A stretch of DNA of 64,000 nucleotides. Origin: Aequorivita sp. H23M31 (GTDB lineage Bacteria > Bacteroidota > Bacteroidia > Flavobacteriales > Flavobacteriaceae). The stretch is from NCBI RefSeq assembly GCF_004022485.1, contig NZ_CP034951.1:1054001-1118000 (forward strand). The letters are read 5' to 3'. Of the stretch, positions 9,395 to 18,476 are shown one piece after another. Numbering within the stretch: position 1 is the stretch's first letter; every line of letters starts with the position of its first letter. The notes beneath the pieces are model-generated. The model was not told where the DNA came from, made no database searches, and saw only the letters and a list, made by a program, of their open reading frames with translations. The position numbers were made by a program, and so were the translations under genes.

Positions 9395-9654
9395 ACACAC
9401 TTTATGAGATAGTCCCTTTAAAAGCAAGATTCGGGAAATTATTGTTCCTTTTCATATAGACTTTCCCGACCCCACGATTACTATTACTGTTCCGCAAAGA
9501 GGTGTCAAAAGGAAATTATTGGAACTCTCCAGAAAGAACTTGATTTATTTTAGTGAAAATGTCAGTGATTAGGCTGGATAGACTTTGACTTAAGACATAG
9601 GTGCGAGACTCAGATTGTTTGCAATATCAGTCCCTAACAATTACCTTATTGTCT

Positions 9655-9727
9655 TTAGTCCTTTCGTCCTTTTATCACTTTGTCCTTTTTGTCCTTTTGT
9701 CCTTTTTGTCCTTTTTGTCCTTTTGTC
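9655..9727. repeat. Low-complexity GTCCTTTT repeat
   Basis: About nine imperfect copies of a 7-8-base unit (GTCCTTTT/GTCCTTTTT) lie just after the stop of the minus-strand zinc-ribbon gene. Any open frame through it is a by-product of the repeat. Confidence 0.8.
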
Positions 9728-9741
9728 AATTTCAAATTTTC

Positions 9742-10059
9742 CTATTTCTCCGTTTCCTGTAGTTTATACTTTTCAACTCTTTCTTTGTTTTTTTCCAACT
9801 CACTACAGTCTGGACAAACGTGAACTATTCCATCTTTTATGTGATATCCATCCACGTGTTCTTTTACAAATCCCTGAATGAGCATATAGGAGTCCTTGTG
9901 GTTATTAACATCCACTTGTTTATCCCTATATATTTCGCGGATTTTCCCATCATATTCCTGAATGCCCCAACAAAGGTTACAAATTCCTTCTGGGGATTCA
10001 TTTTTGGTTTCTTCCTCTGGCTTTTTAAAATACTCGACAATTTTATTTATGATATCCAT
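9742..10059 (-). CDS. Small zinc-ribbon-like protein, function unknown
   Basis: The 105 residues contain two Cys pairs, CNLCWG near residue 27 and CPDC near residue 85, spaced as in a zinc ribbon, and a His-rich middle (EHVDGYHI). It is acidic and lysine-rich with no signal peptide, so it is probably cytoplasmic. It is divergent from the AraC-type gene with only 49 bases between the two starts. I do not recognise a named family. Confidence 0.65.
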   Translation of the reverse strand: MDIINKIVEYFKKPEEETKNESPEGICNLCWGIQEYDGKIREIYRDKQVDVNNHKDSYMLIQGFVKEHVDGYHIKDGIVHVCPDCSELEKNKERVEKYKLQETEK

Positions 10060-10108
10060 GATAATTTATCTTTTTCATATTTACCCCGTAAGTTAATCAA
10101 TTCATTAA

Positions 10109-10465
10109 ATGATTACAAGGGAAAGCATTTTAATAATAAGTCGCTTATTTTTAAAAAATTCCGGCCTTCAATTGCAGCCATACCTAGATCCAAAGTTGAC
10201 CTTGTCGAAACTGGCCAATAATTTTGGCGTTCCCGCGCATCATCTTTCGCAGGTAATTAATGAAAATCACGGAAGAAACTTCTTTGACTTCATCAATATA
10301 TTTCCAGTTGCGGAAGTGAAAAATAAAATTCAGGATGAAAACTTTCATAATTATTCCCTACTGGGAATCGCACTGGAAAGTGGCTTTAACTCCAAATCTG
10401 CCTTTAACCTTGTATTTAAAAATCTTACCGGCACAACTCCAAGTAAATACAGGGATTCCCTTTAA
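10109..10465 (+). CDS. AraC-type DNA-binding domain, N-terminal sensor missing
   Basis: The 118 residues are essentially one AraC/XylS HTH unit: LTLSKLANNFGVPAHHLSQVINENHGRNFFDFIN, then the second helix pair with LLGIALESGFNSKSAFNLVFKNLTGTTPSKYR (quoted by position: about residues 30-65 and 85-115). Full regulators of this flavobacterial subtype carry several membrane segments or a sensor domain before it. Here only about 25 residues precede the HTH. It may be the 3' remnant of a longer gene in this decayed region, or a stand-alone regulator. I favour a remnant. Confidence 0.65.
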   Translation: MITRESILIISRLFLKNSGLQLQPYLDPKLTLSKLANNFGVPAHHLSQVINENHGRNFFDFINIFPVAEVKNKIQDENFHNYSLLGIALESGFNSKSAFNLVFKNLTGTTPSKYRDSL

Positions 10466-11263
10466 TAGTAACCCTTCCTCATAATAATTTCAGAGTCTCA
10501 CTTTGAAAAATAGACCCATTTTCACTTACAAATGAGTGCCATCTTACAATTCAGGTCGTACAATCAAGGGTTCGCTCCTACTTTTGTCCTCATAAAATCC
10601 ATATAAATTATTAATTAGAAATAGATGATATGAAAACAGAAGTTAGTAACACATTATGTACAGTATACGCATACCCTCAAGCATTTGGAGCACTTATTGC
10701 AAGGCCCAATTTCGCACGGTGGAAGCGATCACGCGATGCATTAGTAAGAATAAAGTATCAAACGGACTTTTACAGCACAAAGAATTTGTCGAAAAGCAGC
10801 ATGAAGATTATTGCATAATTGAGAAAATGAATATTCGGGAAATCGGGAAACTAGGAAATAAACAGAAAATGAAAGGCTCTGTTAATCGAAATAAATCTAA
10901 TCTCCTAACAAATTTTAAATGGTTGGTTATGCTGAAAATTCAGTGTATTTTTAACATCAAACTTACTTCAAAAAGTTCCCCATAGGAAGCTAAAAAACTC
11001 AGTATGTTTTGAACTAAATAATGTCAAATAAGAGTAAAAAAGGAGTGAAAACAAGGTATAACAAAAAGTAATCACTACTATTTGTTTTATGCTAGATGAT
11101 TATATCTCAATAATATATGCATTATCATGTGAACCTATAGTTTACAGTGATATTATGGTGTATCTATAATCAAAAACAAAGGTTTAACAGAAGAGCATTC
11201 AGTCCTCTATAATTTTTTTGAGTATATTTGGGGTTTGACGATACTGAAAAACGACCCTAAAAT
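10466..11263. other. 800-base stretch with no convincing gene
   Basis: Two overlapping plus-strand frames are open (10630-10818, 62 codons; 10656-10985, 109 codons), but neither gives a protein I recognise and they conflict with each other. The last part has a perfect Bacteroidota -7 element, TATATTTG at 11223-11230, suited to the Rrf2 gene that follows. No good TTTG is seen 19 bases upstream of it. The rest is A/T-rich with no repeat. Confidence 0.5.
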
Positions 11264-11701
11264 ATGATTTCAAAATCCTGTAAATATGCCATCCGTGCAA
11301 CGGTTTTTATTGCATCAAAAGCAAAAGAAAATGTGAAGGTGGGAGTAAAAGAAATCGCAAAGGAAATCGAAGCGCCAGAAGCTTTTACAGGAAAAATTCT
11401 TCAGACCTTAAACAAAAACAAAATTGTAACATCCCTTAAAGGACCTTACGGCGGATTTTTTTCAGATGAAGAACAACTGGATTTACCAATTCTCGAAGTT
11501 GTGAAAGCCATTGATGGCTTAGGCGTTTTTACCGACTGCGTTTTTGGTCTTCACCAATGTTCCGATGATCACCCCTGCCCTATGCATTTTGAATATGTAA
11601 AAACTCGGAGCCAGATGTACAATTCCTTCAAAAACACCAACATTCGGAGCCTAGCTGATAGCTTGAGTGAAGGCTTTGCTTTCCTTAAGAACCCTGAATA
11701 A
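11264..11701 (+). CDS. Rrf2-family regulator with candidate Fe-S cysteines (NsrR/IscR-like)
   Basis: The 145 residues match the Rrf2 family. The winged HTH is at residues 1-75 (KYAIRATVFIASKA, GVKEIAKEIEAPEAFTGKILQ, LKGPYGGFF). Three cysteines follow in CVFGLHQCSDDHPCPMH (about residues 87-104), the usual place for a [2Fe-2S] or [4Fe-4S] cluster that senses NO, oxidation or Fe-S status. A -7 box (TATATTTG) lies about 34 bases before the ATG. No clear target gene is adjacent, because the next 2.8 kb is the palindromic array. Whether it senses NO or Fe-S demand cannot be told from sequence. Confidence 0.85.
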   Translation: MISKSCKYAIRATVFIASKAKENVKVGVKEIAKEIEAPEAFTGKILQTLNKNKIVTSLKGPYGGFFSDEEQLDLPILEVVKAIDGLGVFTDCVFGLHQCSDDHPCPMHFEYVKTRSQMYNSFKNTNIRSLADSLSEGFAFLKNPE

Positions 11702-11804
11702 GAAATTATTTAATGAAATTATTAATGATTGTCTTTATAAATCCCAGGTAAAGGCTTTGACCTATGACATCAACCCTCTCCAACTTGTTAATATTTCGTC
11801 CGCT

Positions 11805-14520
11805 CCTATCAATCCATTAGGGATTGAATATTTATAGAAATAACATATGACGGAAGGAATACGACCCCATCGGGGTCGAACCCCCACATCTACCTCTTTG
11901 CTATAAATATGGGAACCCTTCAGGTTCGAGACTTGGGATAGACATTTAAAGATGGGAATAACAAAATTCGAACCTACTTACAATTGGACCGCTCCAATCC
12001 CATAGGGATTGAATATTTATAGAAAAACATACAAGCGGATGAGATACGACCCCGACGGGGTCGAACACTGCCGCCCTAACTCCTTGCTATAAATATAAGA
12101 ACCCTCTGGGTTCAAGGCTTGGATAGATCTTTAAAGATTGGAACAACAAAACTCAAACCTACTTACAATTGGACCGCTCCAATCCCGAAGGGATTACATA
12201 TTTATAGAAAAAAATACAAGCGGATGAAATTCGACCCCATCGGGGTCGAACCCTCACATCTACCTCTTTGCTATAAATATGGGAACCCTTCAGGTTCGAG
12301 ACTTGGGATAGACATTTAAAGATTGGAATAACAAAACTCAAATCTGCTTACAATTGGACCGCTCCAATCCCGAAGGGATTACATATTTATAGAAAAACAT
12401 ACAAGCGGATGAATTCGACCCCATCGGGGTCGAACCCTCACATCTACCTCTTTGCTATAAATATGGGAACCCTTCAGGTTCGAGACTTGGGATAGACATT
12501 TAAAGATTGGAATAACAAAACTCAAATCTGCTTACAATTGGACCGCTCCAATCCCGAAGGGATTACATATTTATAGAAAAAAATACAAGCGGATGAAATA
12601 CGACCTCGACGGGGTCGAACACTGCCGCCCTAACTCCTTGCTATAAATATAAGAAGCCTCTGGGTTCTATGCCTTAGGGCCATTTAAAGGTAGAACCATC
12701 CCATCTTAAACCTTCTCATATGTAGATAATCCCAACCCGTAGGGATTGAATATTTAAAGAAAAACATACAAGCGGATGAAATTCGACCCCATCGGGGTCG
12801 AACCCTCACAACTACCTCTTTGCTATAAATATGGGAACCCTTCAGGTTCGAGACTTGGGATAGACATTTAAAGATGGGAATAACAAAATTCGAACCTACT
12901 TACAATTGGACCGCTCCAATCCCATAGGGATTGAATATTTATAGAAAAACATACAAGCGGATGAGATACGACCCCGACGGGGTCGAACACTGCCGCCCTA
13001 ACTCCTTGCTATAAATATAAGAACCCTCTGGGTTCAAGGCTTGTATAAGTCTTTAAAGATTGAAATAACAAAACTCAAACCTACTTACAATTGGACCGCT
13101 CCAATCCCATAGGGATTGAATATTTATAGAAAAAAATACAAGCGGATGAAATACGACCCCCGACGGGGTCGAACACTGCCGCCCTAACTCCTTGCTATAA
13201 ATATAAGAACCCTCTGGGTTCAAGGCTTGGATAGATCTTTAAAGATTGGAATAACAAAACTCAAACCTACTTACAATTGGACCGCTCCAATCCCATAGGG
13301 ATTGAATATTTATAGAAAAAAATACAAGCGGATGAAATACGACCCCCGACGGGGTCGAACACTGCCGCCCTAACTCCTTGCTATAAATATAAGAAGCCTC
13401 TGGGTTCAAGGCTTGGATAGACATTTAAAGATTGGAATAACAAAACTCAAACCTACTTACAATTGGACCGCTCCAATCCCATAGGGATTACATATTTATA
13501 GAAAAAAATACAAGCGGATGAGATACGACCCCGACGGGGTCGAACACTGCCACCCTAACTCCTTGCTATAAATATAAGAACCCTCTGGGTTCAAGGCTTG
13601 GATAGATCTTTATAGATTGGAATAGCAAAACTCAAACCTACTTACAATTGGACCGCTCCAATCCCGAAGGGATTACATATTTATAGAAATAACATATGAC
13701 GGAAGGAATACGACCCCATCGGGGTCGAACCCTCACATCTACCTCTTTGCTATAAATATGGGAACCCTTCAGGTTCGAGACTTGGGATAGACATTTAAAG
13801 ATTGGAATAACAAAACTCAAATCTGCTTACAATTGGACCGCTCCAATCCCGAAGGGATTACATATTTATAGAAAAACATACAAGCGGATGAATTCGACCC
13901 CATCGGGGTCGAACACTGCCGCCCTAACTCCTTGCTATAAATATAAGAACCCTCTGGGTTCAAGGCTTGTATAAATGTTTAAAGATTGGAATAACAAAAC
14001 TCAAACCTACTTAACATTCAAATCCCAATTTTATAGGGATTGAATATTTATAGAAAAACATACAAGCGGATGACATACGACCCCGACGGGGTCGAACACT
14101 GCCGTCTTAACTCGTTGTTATAAATATAAGAACCCTTTGGGTTCAAGGCTTGGATAGATCTTTAAAGATTGGAATAACAAAACTCAAACCTGCTTACAAT
14201 TGGACCGCTCCAATCCCGAAGGGATTACATATTTATAGAAAAAAATACAAGCGGATGAGATACGACCCCGAGGGGGTCGAACCCTCACACTACCTCTTTG
14301 CTGTAAATATGGGAACCCTTCAGGTTCGAGACTTGGGATAGACATTTAAAGATTGGAATAACAAAACTCAAACCTACTTAACATTCAAATCCCAATCCCG
14401 TAGGGATTGAATATTTATAGAAAAAAATACAAGCGGATGAAATACGACCCCCGACGGGGTCGAACACCCGCACCTACATCGTTATTATAAATATGTGAAC
14501 CCTTCGGGTTCATGGATTTC
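11805..14520. repeat. Array of about fifteen 185-bp BIME-like palindromic units
   Basis: Units begin with hairpin A at 11810, 11995, 12180, 12365, 12549, 12733, 12917, 13102, 13288, 13474, 13659, 13844, about 14025, 14211 and about 14392. The period is 181-186. Each unit has hairpin A (CAATCCC-ATA-GGGATTG), ATATTTATAG, central hairpin B (CGACCCC-GAC-GGGGTCG), CTATAAATAT and hairpin C (GAACCC-TCT-GGGTTC). ATATTTATAG and CTATAAATAT are inverted copies, so the unit is a nested palindrome. Two sequence types alternate irregularly and hybrids occur (13844, 14211). Short open frames inside are repeat artefacts. The array ends about 50 bases from a Y1 transposase gene. Confidence 0.92.
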
Positions 14521-14572
14521 CAAACTTATAACGTTAACTTCAAATATCATAAAAACACTGCGCCTACATACC

Positions 14573-15037
14573 TTACTCAATCCATTCAAAGAGATATTCC
14601 TCTCTAAACTCAACTTTGAATTTTTCCAAAAACAATCTATACTCCTCTTTAAAAGATTGTCTTTTATGATGCTCCTTCTGATTTTGAATATATTTAATCA
14701 CGTTATCCAATGCAGAATGACTGTATGAAAAAGCTCCATACCCATCTTGCCAATCAAATTTATATTTAGAAAACTTCTTTTCATTTATAAACTTGTTGGA
14801 TGACTTTTTAACTTCTCGGACTAAATCAGATAAACAACAAGCAGGCTTCATCCCAATTAAAATATGGATATGATCCGGAACCCCGTTTATTGCCAACATT
14901 TTTTGATTTTTGTTCTGGACTATTCCTGTGATGTATTTATACAATTCATCTTCCCAAGAAGGCAAAATCAAACTACCTCTCCCTTTGACGGCAAAAATCA
15001 ATTGAATATAAATTTGAGAAAATGTACCAGATCCCAT
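14573..15037 (-). CDS. IS200/REP-associated-type Y1 (HUH) transposase
   Basis: The 154 residues show the full Y1 domain: the N-terminal strand FSQIYIQLIFAVKGR, the HUH motif in GVPDHIHILIGMKP (about residues 57-70), the WQDGYGAFSYS block, and the catalytic Tyr in NVIKYIQNQKEHH. Such enzymes nick and join single-stranded DNA at hairpins. RAYT-type members act on dispersed REP palindromes instead of mobilising a whole IS. No tnpB and no clear IS ends flank it, but the palindromic array abuts its 3' end. I therefore read it as a domesticated or REP-type enzyme acting on those units (inference). Confidence 0.9.
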   Translation of the reverse strand: MGSGTFSQIYIQLIFAVKGRGSLILPSWEDELYKYITGIVQNKNQKMLAINGVPDHIHILIGMKPACCLSDLVREVKKSSNKFINEKKFSKYKFDWQDGYGAFSYSHSALDNVIKYIQNQKEHHKRQSFKEEYRLFLEKFKVEFREEYLFEWIE

Positions 15038-15211
15038 TTACATAAATTTAAGTGTGGAAACTAAAAATAAAATATTTTGCTCAAAATGCGAGCTTTAGGC
15101 TAAATATGGATGAATTTCCACAACCTTGGTTGGATGCGAAAGGAAGACCAAGCCCACTCCTATAGCATCAGTTTAAGAGAAGAAAAAGCATTAATTTTCA
15201 TAACGGATATT

Positions 15212-15242
15212 TTTGTCTTCTATAAAATAATCTCTATCTTTG
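15212..15242 (+). promoter_or_regulatory. Consensus Bacteroidota promoter for the NDH-2 gene
   Basis: TTTG at 15212-15215, a 19-base spacer and TATCTTTG at 15235-15242 match the Bacteroidota sigma-ABfr consensus TTTG-N19-TAnnTTTG exactly. Transcription would begin near 15250. Confidence 0.8.
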
Positions 15243-15298
15243 TACCATAAAATTAGCACTAAGACTAATTGACAAAGGATAACAAAAAAACCATTGAA

Positions 15299-16624
15299 AT
15301 GAAAAAAGACAAAATGGAATCCAAAAAAAGACATATAGTAATAATAGGCGGCGGATTTGGCGGTATTGCCACAGCTAAGGCACTTAAAAACACCGATGCA
15401 GATGTCACCATAATCGATAGACTGAACCATCATTTGTTTCAGCCTCTTTTATATCAAGTTGCCACAGCCGAATTATCACCTGGCGACATCGCCGCTCCAA
15501 TCCGTTCTATCATAAATAAAAATCCGAGAATCAAAGTAATTTTAGGAGAAGTTGAAAAAATAAATCCCGATAAGAATACCTTACAAATGAGAAATGGGCA
15601 AATCATTCCATTCGACCAATTGGTAATGGCTACGGGTGCCCAATACAACTACTTTGGGCACGAGGAATGGGCTGAATACGCTCCAGGTATGAAATCTGTA
15701 AGCGATGCTTTAAAAGTCCGGGAAAAGCTACTAATGTCCATGGAACAAGCTGAAGGTCTTGACGATTCCAATAAAAGAAAATCCCTGCTCACTTATGTTA
15801 TTATCGGTGGAGGACCTACTGGAGTTGAAATGGCCGGAGCTATAGCCGAAGTCGCGGGTAACGGCACAAAACACGGATACAGGAATATAAAACCCGAAGA
15901 AGCCCGAATTTATCTAATTGAAGCAGGTCCCCGAATTTTAAATGCTTTCCCTGAATCTCTTGGAGAAAAAGCTAAAAAAATGTTGGAGAAAATGGGCGTA
16001 AAAGTTTTGTTGAATACGCCCGTAACCAACATAGAAAAAAACAAAGTTTATCTTAAAGTGGGATCCATAGAAACTATAAATATTATCTGGGCGGCCGGAA
16101 TAAAAGCATCCTCATTACTGGATACATTGAAAGTGGAACAAGATAGATCGGGCCGCGTAATTGTAGAGCCTGATTTAAGTATACCCCAATATCCCGATAT
16201 TTTTATTATTGGCGACTCTGCCCACAGAGTAGATAAAAAAGGAATGCCCCTACCCGCTCTCGCTCCTGTTGCCACACAACAAGGAAAATTTGTGGGAAAT
16301 CTCATCGCTAAGGAGGGAAAACGAAAAACCAATGCTAAATTTGTCTATACCGATAAGGGAACAATGGCAACCATAGGTCGTGCAAAAGCCGTAGCCGACA
16401 TTCGAGGACTAAAATTCAGCGGCTTCTTTGCCTGGGCGCTCTGGTCATTTATCCACGTACTCAGTTTGATTGGATTCAGAAATAGAACTAGGGTTTTTGT
16501 GGAATGGATCTGGAATTACTTCACCTATAAAAGAGGTGTAAGATTGATTACCGACCGCTCTGGTTGTATGCATTGTACAACCTATGAAAAGCTCCACAAG
16601 GAGCTTTTGGAAGTACACGCTTAA
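15299..16624 (+). CDS. ndh: Type II NADH:quinone oxidoreductase (NDH-2)
   Basis: This single-subunit flavoprotein oxidises NADH and reduces menaquinone at the inner membrane face without pumping protons. The FAD-binding Rossmann motif (IVIIGGGFGGIATAKAL) opens the protein. FQPLLYQVATAELSPGDIA is the family's active-site stretch. A second Rossmann motif, YVIIGGGPTGVEMAG, near residue 170 binds NADH, and IFIIGDSA marks the second FAD contact. The C-terminal amphipathic region (FFAWALWSFIHVLSLIGFRN) is the membrane anchor. It ends with an unusual CMHC. I prefer the ATG at 15299; a TTG at 15269, also downstream of the promoter, would add 10 residues. Confidence 0.92.
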   Translation: MKKDKMESKKRHIVIIGGGFGGIATAKALKNTDADVTIIDRLNHHLFQPLLYQVATAELSPGDIAAPIRSIINKNPRIKVILGEVEKINPDKNTLQMRNGQIIPFDQLVMATGAQYNYFGHEEWAEYAPGMKSVSDALKVREKLLMSMEQAEGLDDSNKRKSLLTYVIIGGGPTGVEMAGAIAEVAGNGTKHGYRNIKPEEARIYLIEAGPRILNAFPESLGEKAKKMLEKMGVKVLLNTPVTNIEKNKVYLKVGSIETINIIWAAGIKASSLLDTLKVEQDRSGRVIVEPDLSIPQYPDIFIIGDSAHRVDKKGMPLPALAPVATQQGKFVGNLIAKEGKRKTNAKFVYTDKGTMATIGRAKAVADIRGLKFSGFFAWALWSFIHVLSLIGFRNRTRVFVEWIWNYFTYKRGVRLITDRSGCMHCTTYEKLHKELLEVHA

Positions 16625-16791
16625 AACTGTTTTAAATGATTGTCCGTTAAATCAACAATTGAAAAAATTTTCACTCGGTCGGAAAGGATTAGACTTAATA
16701 TCCTCTTAGATTAATTTTATTTCCGACTCGTGGATGAGCTTTTTCTGCTGCTCTTATATGTTCAAGTTTAAATCTTAAAACGGGCAATCCT

Positions 16792-17001
16792 TTATTCAGA
16801 AGTAGGCTCCTCAAGTTCCTTCAATATCTGATTGACATCTTCCTCTGTAGTAGTGAGTTTCGCTTTACATATTTTTATCAATGTGGCGGCGCGTTTCACT
16901 TTTTCTGAAAGCTCATCCACGGAAATCTCTCCCTCCTCAATTTCAGTGACGATATTCTGAAGCTCCTCAAAAGCTTCGGTATAATTGGTTTCTACACTCA
17001 T
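16792..17001 (-). CDS. xseB: Exodeoxyribonuclease VII small subunit
   Basis: The 69 residues are the typical XseB length. The two-helix pattern (YTEAFEELQNIVTEIEEGE, SVDELSEKVKRAATLIKICK) is diagnostic. XseB binds the long XseA helices and is needed for the nuclease that degrades single-stranded DNA from both ends in mismatch and damage repair. Its ATG overlaps the xseA stop in an ATGA (16998-17001), so the two are translationally coupled. Confidence 0.92.
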   Translation of the reverse strand: MSVETNYTEAFEELQNIVTEIEEGEISVDELSEKVKRAATLIKICKAKLTTTEEDVNQILKELEEPTSE

Positions 17002-18401
17002 TGTTGTTCTCTTTTAACTGTTTCATCCACAGTACTTTTTATTTCACCTTCAAAAATAAGGGTATGCAAGGAATCTCCAACTTTTACTTCAGATAAATCC
17101 TTGACAGACTTTCCATTCAGCAGTGTAATGCTATAGCCACGTTTTAAAACGTTGTTTGGATCCATATTATCAATATTCCTTTCCATATTATCCAATTCCA
17201 GACGGTTTTCCTTTATCTGTAGCTCACATTGGGTAAGCAGTTTTTCTTTGAATCTAAAAACATCAACTGTAAAATGATTTATTAGTAAAAAACTATCCTT
17301 CCGAATTGTGGTACCGTAGTTTCTCAGTAGCTCCCTTTCATTCTTCAAACGAAATCTGCTCTGTTGCTGTAAGGCAATCACTGAATTGTCAACTTTATTT
17401 CGATCGGAATTCAGAATGTTTCCAGTGACCGAACGGAAAAGTTTTACTTCGGAATATAAACTTGTTTTCTCTTCGGTCACGATCCGCCGTGCCTTATCCA
17501 CCAAGCTTCTTTCGACCTCTTTTACTGGAACTGAGAAATCATGAAATTTCTGAAGTAGGTATTCGGCCAATTTGGTTGGCGTAATTGCGTTGGAATAGGC
17601 AACCATTTCGGAAACCGTCTCATTGGTTGCATGGCCGATTCCCGTAATGATTGGAATGGGAAAATTAGCGATTTCGGCCGCCAAATTGTAATCGTTATAA
17701 CAAGAAAGTCCCACATCTCCACCGCCGCCACGGATAATAGCAACGGCATCAAAATGATGTTTTACTTTTTTAATTTTTTGGAGCTGCTTCGAAATCTGGG
17801 CTGGAGCTTTATCGCCTTGGAGCAATGCAGGGAACAGTAGGAGAAAAAATTTATAGTTCCACGAATTATTTTCTATAATTCTTAGAAAATCAGCATAACC
17901 CTTGCTGGTCTCCACGGAAATAATAGCAATTCGTCTTGGCAGTAACGGCAATTTTAATTGATGGTTATTATGGAATATACCCTCGGCTTGAAGCTTTTTA
18001 ATTGTCTTTTGTTTTTCCTGTTCCAAATCGCCAAGTGTATATCCGGGGTCGATATCGCTAATTATCAGGGTCAATCCATATAAAGGCGTAAAGGAAATCC
18101 GCGCCAGAAAGAGAATCTTAACTCCGTCCTTCAAGGGTTCTTTCAAGGTGTCGAGAAAGCGTTTGTTCACCCTCAAATAATCATTTTTCCATAATACAGC
18201 TCTCAATTGGGCAATCACTTTTCCATCGCGCTTTTCAACAAGATCGGGATAACAATGACCAGAATGGCTGTAAAAATTGAGTTTGTTCATTTCCGCCTTG
18301 ACCCAGAATGAACACCTATAGCGATCAGTAAGAGTTTTCTCTACGCTCTGAGTGACCTCAAGGAGGCTGAATATCTTCTTGTCGTTCATTACTTCTGCCA
18401 T
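16998..18401 (-). CDS. xseA: Exodeoxyribonuclease VII large subunit
   Basis: At 467 residues it is of normal size. The N-terminal OB fold (to about residue 105) binds single-stranded DNA. The catalytic domain shows PRRIAIISVETSKGYADFL, AIIRGGGGDVGLSCYND and GIGHATNETVSEMVAY. A long coiled-coil region with Arg/Lys/Glu-rich helices follows, then a C-terminal segment with LKRGYSITLLNGK, the usual end. It forms the ExoVII complex with XseB, encoded next with a 4-base overlap. The start ATG at 18401 is preceded by AACAAGG; a second ATG four codons later is possible. Confidence 0.93.
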   Translation of the reverse strand: MAEVMNDKKIFSLLEVTQSVEKTLTDRYRCSFWVKAEMNKLNFYSHSGHCYPDLVEKRDGKVIAQLRAVLWKNDYLRVNKRFLDTLKEPLKDGVKILFLARISFTPLYGLTLIISDIDPGYTLGDLEQEKQKTIKKLQAEGIFHNNHQLKLPLLPRRIAIISVETSKGYADFLRIIENNSWNYKFFLLLFPALLQGDKAPAQISKQLQKIKKVKHHFDAVAIIRGGGGDVGLSCYNDYNLAAEIANFPIPIITGIGHATNETVSEMVAYSNAITPTKLAEYLLQKFHDFSVPVKEVERSLVDKARRIVTEEKTSLYSEVKLFRSVTGNILNSDRNKVDNSVIALQQQSRFRLKNERELLRNYGTTIRKDSFLLINHFTVDVFRFKEKLLTQCELQIKENRLELDNMERNIDNMDPNNVLKRGYSITLLNGKSVKDLSEVKVGDSLHTLIFEGEIKSTVDETVKREQQ

Positions 18402-18476
18402 CCTTGTTAATCTCTTAATTACTGCTTAAATTTAAATTTTGTCCAGAATGAACAGATTAAAACCCATCAATCAAAA

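Larger units (their letters stand above)
8075..9416. mobile_element. Complete IS256-family insertion sequence (1342 bp)
   Basis: The ends are imperfect inverted repeats of 24 bases (8075-8098 and 9393-9416, 19 of 24 matching, both containing GTGTGTAA). They are flanked by the 8-bp direct repeat TTTAAAAG. The element holds one full transposase gene on the minus strand and a 44-bp palindrome between the gene start and the right end. Intact ends, an intact gene and a clean target duplication point to a fairly recent insertion. Confidence 0.92.
7134..9572 (+). pseudogene. Short uvrC-like gene split by an IS256-family insertion
   Basis: The 5' part (7134-8074) encodes the UvrC GIY-YIG nuclease domain (HFPGVYRYF, MIYVGKAKNLRKRV, LLLENSLIKHNQPKYNI), then FGPYTS and a UVR motif (FEKADILRQQLDFI). 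The IS then interrupts it. Removing the IS and one 8-bp target copy restores the frame exactly into KIREIIVPFHIDFPD and RKLLELSRKNLIYF, ending at a TAG at 9570-9572. The pre-insertion protein would be about 362 residues against about 600 for UvrC, lacking the RNase H-like nuclease domain and HhH motifs. It was probably already a truncated paralogue. ATG at 7134 or 7137 is preferred over the upstream ATG at 7038, whose extra residues come from a dispersed repeat. Confidence 0.85.

Noticed and set aside
9615..9881. 88-codon plus-strand frame rich in Phe, Leu and Cys
   Set aside because: It is the antisense of the zinc-ribbon gene and of the GTCCTTTT repeat.
10630..10985. Two overlapping short plus-strand frames
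   Set aside because: They conflict with each other, match nothing I recognise and have no clear promoter. They are noted only in the description of the gap.
12119..14341. Several small open frames of about 60-66 codons inside the palindromic array
   Set aside because: They recur because the DNA unit recurs, on both strands, and they run through the hairpins. They lack start signals of their own.
11805..14520. CRISPR array
   Set aside because: The period is about 185 bases, the whole unit is repeated with no unique spacers, and no cas gene is near.
14495..14728. 77-codon plus-strand frame
   Set aside because: It is antisense to the end of the Y1 transposase gene and overlaps the last array unit.
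15106..15165. 20-codon frame starting MDEFPQPWLDAKG
   Set aside because: It is too short to support, with no conserved partner in view. It could be the remnant of a longer gene but I cannot show that.
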